From: an uncultured Alistipes sp.
Lineage (GTDB): Bacteria; Bacteroidota; Bacteroidia; Bacteroidales; Rikenellaceae
Assembly: GCA_904502075.1 (NCBI GenBank)
Contig: CAJGDL010000024.1
Location: 1 to 16,749, forward strand
DNA length: 16,749 bases
Direction of reading: 5' to 3'
The position numbers and the translations under genes were made by a program. The notes under the pieces were generated by a model, which was not told the origin of the DNA, did no database searches, and saw nothing but the letters and a program-made list of their open reading frames with translations. Shown one piece after another: positions 6,003-12,394 of the stretch. How positions within the stretch are numbered: the first letter of the stretch is position 1; every line of letters starts with the position of its first letter.

Positions 6003-7210
6003 TAGTCGCGATTGAGAAAAAACTGCGGTATATTGGCCAAGAAGAGATCCTTGTCGCGCAACTCCTCGCGATGGGCAATCAACTCGGAGAGTTTCACATC
6101 GCCAATCAAGTAGTTGCTCTCGGCACTGTAATACTGCTCATAGATCTTCTCGAAAGGAAGAATCTCGGGCACGGGGGTCGTGGTGTAGCGTGCGTAGATG
6201 CGCAGCAGGATGTCGGTCGTATAGGTGGGGCGATCGACGAAACGGCTCTTTTTGTACTCGTAGCGGTAGTCGTGCAGACGAGCCATGATGTCGCTCAGGA
6301 TCGAGGAGGCAGTGGGCAGGCTGCCGGCCCCCTTACCGAACATGAATTGACGGTCGTAACACTCGCCACGGATCACCACGCCGTTGTACTCGTCATCCAC
6401 CGAGTAGATATACTTCTTCGGGGTGACGAACTCGGGCATCACGAACATGGTAAAGTGCTCGTCGGAGACCTTCACCACCTGTGCCACAAGCTTGATCTTC
6501 ACACTCTTCTCACGGGCATAGCAGATATCGGAGTCGTGGATGGTCGAGATGCCGTAGGTGAAGATGCGCTCGGGGGCGACATACTCACCCAAGGCGTGCA
6601 TCGTAATGATCACGAGTTTGAACAAGGCATCGAATCCCTCGATATCGAAGGAGGGGTCGCTCTCGGCAAAACCCAACTCCTGGGCCTGGCGCAAGGCCTC
6701 CTCGTAGGGGCACTGGTGGTCGAAGACGCGCGAGAGAATGTAGTTCGAGGAGCCGTTGAGAATACCCTTCACCTCGAGGAGCAGGTCGTTGTCGTAGTAC
6801 TCCTCCAGGTTGCGGATCACGGGAATGGAGCCACACGATGAGGCATCGTAGAGCAGGGCCGCGCCCGTTTTATGTTGCAGTTCGATGAGTTCGGGGAGGT
6901 GGTTGGCAAGCATCGCCTTATTGGCCGAAACAACCGAGATTCCACGCTCCAAAGCCCCCTTTACAATGCGGTAGGAGGCCTCGGCATCGTCGATCACCTC
7001 CACGATGAGGTTGATCTCGGGATTTTCGAGAATTTCGTTCTCCTGATCGGTCAGGAGGTCGGCAGGAACCTCCACCTTACGCACCTTGTCGAGCGAGCGC
7101 ACACATATCTTCACGATCTCGGCATGGGCATTGCGTGTCTTACGCAACACCTCATAGACACCTTGGCCCACAACGCCAAAACCATAGAGTCCTATCTTTA
7201 CTGTTTTCAT
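6002..7210 (-). CDS. hom: Homoserine dehydrogenase
   Basis: Reduces aspartate-4-semialdehyde to homoserine with NAD(P)H, the branch point to threonine and methionine. Residues 1-130 are a Rossmann NAD(P) domain with GLYGFGVVGQG (7-17), the coenzyme/substrate motif SANKAMLANH (95-104) and SSCGSIPVIRN (124-134). The catalytic domain has NGSSNYIL (152-159), GFAESDPSFDIEGFDALFKL (180-199; K198 is the expected catalytic Lys) and GKGAGSLPTASSIL (292-305). It is monofunctional, with no aspartokinase fused, unlike the ThrA proteins of many Bacteroidales. The C-terminal 80 residues do not show the usual ACT signature (a D-x-PGVL-type turn), so threonine feedback through ACT cannot be assumed. ATG at 7210 lies 37 bp after the preceding lipoprotein gene, with no recognisable promoter in the gap. 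The stop codon lies inside a repeat element. Confidence 0.93.
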   Translation of the reverse strand: MKTVKIGLYGFGVVGQGVYEVLRKTRNAHAEIVKICVRSLDKVRKVEVPADLLTDQENEILENPEINLIVEVIDDAEASYRIVKGALERGISVVSANKAMLANHLPELIELQHKTGAALLYDASSCGSIPVIRNLEEYYDNDLLLEVKGILNGSSNYILSRVFDHQCPYEEALRQAQELGFAESDPSFDIEGFDALFKLVIITMHALGEYVAPERIFTYGISTIHDSDICYAREKSVKIKLVAQVVKVSDEHFTMFVMPEFVTPKKYIYSVDDEYNGVVIRGECYDRQFMFGKGAGSLPTASSILSDIMARLHDYRYEYKKSRFVDRPTYTTDILLRIYARYTTTPVPEILPFEKIYEQYYSAESNYLIGDVKLSELIAHREELRDKDLFLANIPQFFLNRD

Positions 7211-7247
7211 GCTTTATTGGTATTTCTTAGCAAGCGTTTATGTCCGA

Positions 7248-8651
7248 TTACTCCTTGATGCAGCGCACCTGCATGCCATTGGCTCGCGGTGAGGCCAGGG
7301 CCGGGTCAAACTCCGAGGCGGCAGGATCCTCCGTGTCGAGCGAGAAGTAGAGGGCGCGCGAAAGGTGGTCGGCCTCGGCCGAGGCGGTCCAATAGTAGCC
7401 GATCCACGGCTGCGGATTCTCGGCCATATTGACGTTGGTAATGGTACCCTGCAACCAACTACGACGACCGCACGCCGGGAAGAAGAGGAGGTTTTCGCCA
7501 TCCGTAAGTTCCCATCCAAACTGCTTTTTCAAGACCGAAAGATCGTCCGTGCTATTGCCCGCGAAGGCCAAGTCATCGAAGTTGTCGGCCACACGCCACC
7601 CCTTGGGACAGGGGTCGTAGAGCGTCTTGTGGTCAGACGACCAAAGGTCGGTGGGGTGTGCCGCGTTCCAATCGTAGGCCAGCGACTCCTCCGAGAGGAG
7701 GTAGACCAGCGGATGGCTCAGGGCATACTCGGTGGTCGCGCGCTCTGTATCGGCCGTCAGGTAGGAGATATTGACATAGCGCGTACCGTAAATCAGGAAG
7801 AGATCGGCAGTCGCAGCCGAACCGCAATTGTAGTACTTGGGGCCGGCAAAGGGGGTCATGCGTCCCCACTGATAATACATGCCATAGGAGCGGAGGATCT
7901 CCTCCTCCGTGGCGTGATTCACCCCATCGGCTCCCAGGTTGCGATCCATATAGCGACCCACGGCCTGCGGCTCGGAGGAGGTTACCCACAAGTGCCAGGT
8001 CCAAAGCAGGTTACCCGCCTGATCGTAGCCTCCCAGCAGAGCATTTCCGGGTTGGAGTTTCCCCTTGCTATCGGCCTCCACGAAGAAGCTCACCTGCTCT
8101 TGATCCATCATCTCGATATAGGAGATCAGGTTGCTCCGATCCTGCCAAAGGAGTTCAACGCGCTCCACATCAATCGGCTGATCGCTCTCTCCGCGAAATT
8201 TTACCGGGAAGCAGTAGCTCTTCTTGGCTTCGGTCAGGAGGTAGCAGTTGGCCCTTTGATCGGCCAACGATTGGGGGTAAATCGTGCTGACAAAGACCTC
8301 GAAGAGGGCGGCATTGGAGGTAGAAGAGTAGACATAGAAACTGATCGTACCACTCGCATCGGCCGAGTCATTATCGGCTGCCGGGGAGGTGACCCAAATC
8401 GTACCGGCCCCAAAGTCATACTTCACATCCCACCCGTTGGGGGCACCCGTCATCGTGAGTCCCACGGCACGCTCTGCCCAAAAGGTGAGCGACTGGGTAG
8501 TCGACGGGCCGTCGAAATAGAGGGCTGAGCGATCGGTCGAGACCGCCGGGATGATCGACTCCTCATCCTTCTTGCAGGAGGTAAACAGCAGTGCCAACAC
8601 CGCCACCGAAAAGAGGGCCTTGAAAAGGCTGGTAGAAAATTTATGCATCAT
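7248..8651 (-). CDS. Surface lipoprotein with BACON-like and FISUMP domains
   Basis: Predicted outer-surface lipoprotein of unknown function, 467 aa. The signal peptide ends in LLFTSC, with the lipidated Cys at residue 26. It is followed by KKDEE, similar to the acidic/lysine export signal of surface lipoproteins in this phylum. Residues about 38-125 form a beta-rich domain resembling BACON (SALYFDGPSTTQSLTF). A segment with ANCYLL...SYCFPVKF (135-152) is common in Bacteroidales lipoproteins. From about 215 to the end is a FISUMP (Fibrobacter major paralogous) domain: YYQWGRMTPFAG (259-270), DPCPKGWRVAD (346-356), YYWTASAE (419-426) and terminal RANGMQVRCIKE. Roles in adhesion or glycan contact are plausible but not shown. 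A promoter lies just upstream, and hom follows 37 bp downstream. Start is ATG 8651, or ATG 8648 with one Met fewer. Confidence 0.88.
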   Translation of the reverse strand: MMHKFSTSLFKALFSVAVLALLFTSCKKDEESIIPAVSTDRSALYFDGPSTTQSLTFWAERAVGLTMTGAPNGWDVKYDFGAGTIWVTSPAADNDSADASGTISFYVYSSTSNAALFEVFVSTIYPQSLADQRANCYLLTEAKKSYCFPVKFRGESDQPIDVERVELLWQDRSNLISYIEMMDQEQVSFFVEADSKGKLQPGNALLGGYDQAGNLLWTWHLWVTSSEPQAVGRYMDRNLGADGVNHATEEEILRSYGMYYQWGRMTPFAGPKYYNCGSAATADLFLIYGTRYVNISYLTADTERATTEYALSHPLVYLLSEESLAYDWNAAHPTDLWSSDHKTLYDPCPKGWRVADNFDDLAFAGNSTDDLSVLKKQFGWELTDGENLLFFPACGRRSWLQGTITNVNMAENPQPWIGYYWTASAEADHLSRALYFSLDTEDPAASEFDPALASPRANGMQVRCIKE

Positions 8652-8673
8652 GGCGTAATTATCAAAATTCCTG

Positions 8674-8708
8674 CAAATATAAAAAAAAGAAATTTACGCT
8701 CTATCAAA
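8674..8708 (-). promoter_or_regulatory. Candidate Bacteroidota promoter for the FISUMP lipoprotein gene
   Basis: The minus strand reads TATATTTG (8681 to 8674), an exact TAnnTTTG -7 box, about 22 bp before the ATG. TTTG (8708 to 8705) lies 23 bp upstream, slightly longer than the usual 19-21 bp. The surroundings are strongly AT-rich. Confidence 0.5.
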
Positions 8709-8737
8709 AAAATAAAAATATTGACATTCCCCCTAAA

Positions 8738-8758
8738 TCCCCCTTTGGCAAAGGGGGA
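8738..8758. repeat. 21-bp palindrome
   Basis: TCCCCCTTTG-G-CAAAGGGGGA is a perfect 10-bp inverted repeat with one central base. A further CCCCC run lies just outside at 8729-8733. It sits between the PCMD gene and the FISUMP lipoprotein promoter. On the minus strand no U-run follows, so it does not look like an intrinsic terminator; it resembles dispersed intergenic palindromes. Confidence 0.55.
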
Positions 8759-8865
8759 CTTGTCGTGGCAATAAATCGCCACTCCTAACTGCAAAACAAT
8801 GCGTCCTAATTCGAGTCCCCCACCCCGCGAATTGCATTTTGAGGGGTGAGATCAACGCCCCAAAC

Positions 8866-8902
8866 TGCGTAGGGGCAGCACCTATGGTACTGCCCCTACG
8901 CA
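8866..8902 (-). other. Strong hairpin 26 bp after the PCMD gene
   Basis: TGCGTAGGGGCAG (8866-8878) and CTGCCCCTACGCA (8890-8902) form a perfect 13-bp stem with an 11-nt loop. It begins 26 bp past the stop of the PCMD lipoprotein gene and probably marks or protects the 3' end of that transcript. No U-tract follows on the minus strand, so factor-dependent ending or RNA stabilisation is more likely than intrinsic termination. Confidence 0.6.
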
Positions 8903-8928
8903 ATTAAACCGCACTTCTCCGCCCTAAA

Positions 8929-10584
8929 TTAGTCGTAGAGAAGCTCTACATCATCAATATACATGAGCGACTGCGTCGATCCGGTGAAGTAGTCACCGTA
9001 GCGGGAGCCGGAGCAGACGATGATGATGTGGGTGGGTCGAATGTCGGTGGCCACATAGTCAATCGGGATGGTTACCTGGGTCCACTCGGGGGTCGAATAG
9101 TCCATCACCAGCTCGCCATAGCCCACCACATCCTTGCCATGAGGATCGAAGAAGGTGGCCTCGTTGCGCGTATCGATGCAGATGGGCGAGGAGTCGGTAC
9201 CGTAGGTACGCGGTCCATCCTTCTCCTGCGTCACACCATACTCCTCCTTGGTCCAGGTACCGAGGGCGATGTAGATCGAGCCCTTATCGGGATCTCCGAT
9301 CTGAAGATCCGTTCCGGCCGGGAGGCCCTTGATCTTGTCGATCGCACCACAATTGTACTTCATCCAAAGGCGCAGGGCCGTGGGACGCAGTGCGAAGGGA
9401 CGACCGAAGGTGATGATGCCATTCGTGCCGACATTCTTCACATAGGTACCCGTATAGAGGTTTCCTGCGGCAAATTTTCCGAGGCCCGCCACATTGGCGA
9501 AGAGCGACTCGAGGCGTGCCGAATAGCTTCCCGAAGAGCCCGGGCGAATATCGGCACTCTTATCGGTCAGGGTGGCACCCGCCACGGCGGCCCCCACATT
9601 ACCCGTACCCCAGAAGGGTTCATCGCTCTCGGCATAGGGGTAGACGATATCCTTGAGCGTACACCACGACTCCAGACCGGCATTCGGAAGTTGCGCCTCT
9701 CCCTCGGTTGTAACGGTACGCGGGGCGGTTTCATCCTCGCCACAGTAGGCCTTCACCTCATAACTGCTCTCGGGCTCCACCACCAGGCGAGCCGAGAAGG
9801 TGCCTCCGTCGATCTTCACATCGGGCACCTCGAGCCACTCCTCCGTACCGGTCGGACGGTAGCGGAATCCCATGGCATTGCCACTCTGCCCCAGCGCCTT
9901 GAGCCAGATCACACGGCTCCAGCCATCGGCCGCCGTCATCTCGACGGTTACCTCTGTCGGAATGACATAGAGGTACCAACGCTCCACAATGTCGCCATGG
10001 TAGCGAATATCGACATAGCGTACACTCTCAAACGAGGTGAGCTCCTCGACTCCGGGGGTCATCTCGGTAATCCCCTCGGGGCCCAACTTGAGCGAGGTCA
10101 CGGTAATATTTTGCAAATCCTGCCCCTCGGGGACATAGACACGGGCGATGTGGTTCTCCACCTCCCACTCGGTGGCACCGATCTGCCCCTCCACCGTAAA
10201 GGTACGGGCGATCTGCTGATCGGCATAGAGCGTCCAGGGGTAGTCCTGATAGAGCGACAGAGTAACATGAAGCGGCGTGCGGAAATCGAAAACTCCTCCG
10301 GCCAACTCCACATCGGCCACTGCGGCCTCGTTGTTGTAGGTCACCGAGGTGATCTTCACCCGGCGGATATCGGTCTGCTCCTCGAGCGAGAGGGTAACCG
10401 TACAGGCCGAGCGGTCGATGCCCGTCGGGGCCACCGTAAAGCCCTCGCCCTCCACGGCGACAATTTCGAGCACCTCCACCGGATAGGGGATATCGTTTTT
10501 GATGCAGGAGCCAAAGAGGGTCATCCCAAGAGCGACCCCACACACGGCCCACAGAGCCTGCAAACTATCGAAAAACTTCTTCAT
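8929..10584 (-). CDS. PCMD-domain lipoprotein, partner of the barrel pair
   Basis: Predicted outer-membrane-attached lipoprotein, 551 aa, of the PCMD ('putative carbohydrate metabolism domain') family; the biochemical role is unknown. The signal peptide ends LFGSC, with lipidated Cys27 followed by IKND. Residues about 35-208 are beta-rich tandem Ig/bacterial-surface-like segments. Residues about 210-295 look like a fibronectin-III fold (ADGWSRVIWLKA, SSYEVKAYCGED). PCMD spans about 299-551: LPNAGLESW, FWGTGNVG (324-331), GSYSARLES (352-360), AAGNLYTGTYV (372-382), RPTALRLWMKY (400-410) and terminal YIDDVELLY. The second half is paralogous to the C-terminus of the 696-aa lipoprotein encoded at 12395-14485. 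The ATG lies 3 bp after the upstream barrel gene's TAG, so the two are probably translated together. Confidence 0.88.
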   Translation of the reverse strand: MKKFFDSLQALWAVCGVALGMTLFGSCIKNDIPYPVEVLEIVAVEGEGFTVAPTGIDRSACTVTLSLEEQTDIRRVKITSVTYNNEAAVADVELAGGVFDFRTPLHVTLSLYQDYPWTLYADQQIARTFTVEGQIGATEWEVENHIARVYVPEGQDLQNITVTSLKLGPEGITEMTPGVEELTSFESVRYVDIRYHGDIVERWYLYVIPTEVTVEMTAADGWSRVIWLKALGQSGNAMGFRYRPTGTEEWLEVPDVKIDGGTFSARLVVEPESSYEVKAYCGEDETAPRTVTTEGEAQLPNAGLESWCTLKDIVYPYAESDEPFWGTGNVGAAVAGATLTDKSADIRPGSSGSYSARLESLFANVAGLGKFAAGNLYTGTYVKNVGTNGIITFGRPFALRPTALRLWMKYNCGAIDKIKGLPAGTDLQIGDPDKGSIYIALGTWTKEEYGVTQEKDGPRTYGTDSSPICIDTRNEATFFDPHGKDVVGYGELVMDYSTPEWTQVTIPIDYVATDIRPTHIIIVCSGSRYGDYFTGSTQSLMYIDDVELLYD

Positions 10585-10587
10585 CGG

Positions 10588-11499
10588 CTACTTCTTCTTT
10601 TTGTCCCACAAGTGAATGGTCATGCCGATATTGATATCGGCCAAATTGAGGCGGAAGCGCATCTTCGAGGCAACACGCGAACCAACTTGCTCACCGGCCT
10701 CGTTCTTCTGGGTCACCTTCGAATACTGAATACCTCCCAGCCCAAAGGAGACCGTGGCACAGACATTCGGGAAGACATAGACCGCCATACCGGGATTAAA
10801 CGAGAGCTTCGCCTGAAAATTGTTGCTATTCGACCCCTTGGGAAGCTCGCCGGCCATGTAGTCAAAACGCGATGTACCGACCATCACCGACCCCTCGAAC
10901 TCGGCAAAAAGGCCAAATCGTCCCTTCGGATCGAGACCCACATAGGAGCGATGGAAGAGCGAGAAGGTGAAGTTATCGCTCTTATAGCCCATGTTGGAGA
11001 GCGATCCCGACAGGTCGTTTTGCGCTCCGAGGTTGAAGCCCAGGTTGTCGATCGTTCCGTGGATGTAGGTGTAGCCGAATCGGGCACCCAGGACATGGTT
11101 ATCGCGATAGGCGTAACCGAAGAAGGGCTTCACGGAGGCGATCGTTCCTCCGGCATCCATGTGCTCGAGCAGAAGCAGGAAGTCCGAATCCTCGCTCGAG
11201 AGGGTGCCATACGAGGCGGTAAGTCCCAACATCACCTCCCCCTTGTAGATAAAACTATTTTTGTTGATCTCGCGATCGATGCGACGACGGGTTGGCAAAA
11301 AGTGCTTCGAGCTCTTCACCGTATGGGTAAGGGGAGTTACCTCCTCCGAAGCCGTCCGTGTCATGAGTTGTGCGATCGAAAGCGTGTCATTTTGGGGGGT
11401 CAACCCCTTCTCCTGGGTCTGCGCCTGCGTGTGTAGGATCCCCACAACCGCCAGCAGTACGCTTAAAAAGTATCGAACCTTTTTCATCTTGCCAACCAT
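10588..11499 (-). CDS. Outer-membrane beta-barrel protein (paralogue 2)
   Basis: A 303-aa secreted protein. Its signal peptide is KVRYFLSVLLAVVGILHTQAQ, probably cleaved after QAQ. A polar stretch of about 60 residues follows (to FIYKGE), then alternating amphipathic strands typical of a small outer-membrane barrel. The final strands are MRFRLNLADINIGMTIHLW, with a late aromatic residue and a DKKKK tail after it, which is unusual for a C-terminal insertion signal. It aligns with the adjacent 263-aa barrel: YKGEVMLGLTASYG/PKGQWIFGGSVSYS and FGYAYRDNHVLGARFGY/VAYAVRDNMALGARFIY. The substrate or partner is unknown; the PCMD lipoprotein 3 bp downstream is the obvious candidate. The ATG at 11499 directly follows the upstream stop (TAAATG). 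ATG at 11487 (MKKVRYF) is an equally plausible start. Confidence 0.85.
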   Translation of the reverse strand: MVGKMKKVRYFLSVLLAVVGILHTQAQTQEKGLTPQNDTLSIAQLMTRTASEEVTPLTHTVKSSKHFLPTRRRIDREINKNSFIYKGEVMLGLTASYGTLSSEDSDFLLLLEHMDAGGTIASVKPFFGYAYRDNHVLGARFGYTYIHGTIDNLGFNLGAQNDLSGSLSNMGYKSDNFTFSLFHRSYVGLDPKGRFGLFAEFEGSVMVGTSRFDYMAGELPKGSNSNNFQAKLSFNPGMAVYVFPNVCATVSFGLGGIQYSKVTQKNEAGEQVGSRVASKMRFRLNLADINIGMTIHLWDKKKK

Positions 11500-12291
11500 T
11501 TAGAGGTAAAAGGCCACACCAAGGCCGATGGATAGAATATTGACACGGAAACTCATGTTGCTGGTCGAGCGTTTGCCCGTGGAGATCTGATTGTGTACCT
11601 GCTCCACGGCCGAGTAGTTGATACCCATCACACCCACCGAGACCTCGAAGGCCATGTTGTTGGTGGCAAAGGCGATCAATCCCGGGGTCACGCCCAACCC
11701 CACCGAGTAGCCCGTCTCGTAGGTTCCACGCACGGGTTGCCCCTCGGCATACTTCCCCTGAATGCCTCCGGCCGAGAGCTGAATATCGGTGAAGATGGCA
11801 AAGCGTTTGCTCTTTCCCAGGGGGATGTAGTTACGCCAAATGAGTGCCCCCTCGTAGCTGTGGCGGAGGACATAGTAGCCATCCACCGAGAGGTTCACCC
11901 CCGTATCGGCATCCCCCAGGCTGACCGAGGCCCCATCGACCTTCAGCAGCGTGCGCGAATAGATAAAACGGGCACCGAGCGCCATGTTGTCGCGCACGGC
12001 ATAGGCCACAAAGGGGGCCACACGCACCGTATAGCCCTCGGAGTTCATATCCTCCACGATCAACAGATCGTAGTCCTTGTTCTCATGGGTTGAGTAGGAG
12101 ACCGAACCTCCGAAGATCCACTGCCCTTTGGGGACAAAATCGTTGGTCTTGGAGGTCAGTCCGCGCATCTCGCGCCGCTGGTTCACCGTCAGCGAATCGG
12201 GCTGTGGTTCGAAGCCCTCCGCCCGCAAAGGGGTCAGGCCACCCAGGAGCAGCAAGCCGAGAAGCGTGTATCGTAAAATTTTACGCATCAT
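11500..12291 (-). CDS. Outer-membrane beta-barrel protein (paralogue 1)
   Basis: A 263-aa predicted outer-membrane barrel. The signal peptide is MRKILRYTLLGLLLLGGLTPLRA, then a short polar leader (EGFEPQPDSLTVNQRREMRG). About 200 residues of alternating strands follow: WIFGGSVSYS, FVAYAVRDNMALGARFIYSR, GYYVLRHSYEGALIWRNYIP, FAIFTDIQLSAGG. It ends in IGLGVAFYL, which fits a C-terminal barrel-assembly signal. It is a tandem paralogue of the next gene. I chose ATG 12291 (ATG 12288 is equally likely); an upstream TTG at 12300 would only add three residues before the basic signal-peptide start. It stops directly at the next start codon (TAAATG). A strong terminator separates it from the DUF4493-PCMD gene upstream, yet no clear TAnnTTTG promoter is seen in the remaining gap. 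Confidence 0.85.
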   Translation of the reverse strand: MMRKILRYTLLGLLLLGGLTPLRAEGFEPQPDSLTVNQRREMRGLTSKTNDFVPKGQWIFGGSVSYSTHENKDYDLLIVEDMNSEGYTVRVAPFVAYAVRDNMALGARFIYSRTLLKVDGASVSLGDADTGVNLSVDGYYVLRHSYEGALIWRNYIPLGKSKRFAIFTDIQLSAGGIQGKYAEGQPVRGTYETGYSVGLGVTPGLIAFATNNMAFEVSVGVMGINYSAVEQVHNQISTGKRSTSNMSFRVNILSIGLGVAFYL

Positions 12292-12320
12292 GAATAGCAA
12301 TCAATAAGAGAGGGGGTATT

Positions 12321-12369
12321 GGGCGAAAAACCGCAGGGGGGCAAAGCCTACACTTTGCCGCCCTTCGGT
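12321..12369 (-). terminator. Intrinsic-terminator-like hairpin after the DUF4493-PCMD gene
   Basis: On the minus strand ACCGAAGGGCGGCAAAG (12369 to 12353), a 6-nt loop and CTTTGCCCCCCTGCGGT (12346 to 12330) pair at 15 of 17 positions. TTTTT (12330 to 12326) follows immediately. It lies about 25 bp downstream of the 696-aa lipoprotein stop and separates that operon from the barrel pair. Partial read-through is possible because no promoter is obvious for the next gene. Confidence 0.75.
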
Positions 12370-12394
12370 TTGTCCGCACGTTTTTCGATCGGGA

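Noticed and set aside
9028..11436. A long open frame on the plus strand (about 800 codons) opposite the PCMD lipoprotein and one barrel gene, and similar long plus-strand frames opposite nadE, rnfC and the two large lipoproteins.
   Set aside because: They lie in one antisense register to well-supported genes and cross gene boundaries only because neighbouring genes share a frame. The open reading comes from avoidance of TTA, CTA and TCA codons on the coding strand. The translations are rich in His/Arg/Gly with no domain-like pattern.
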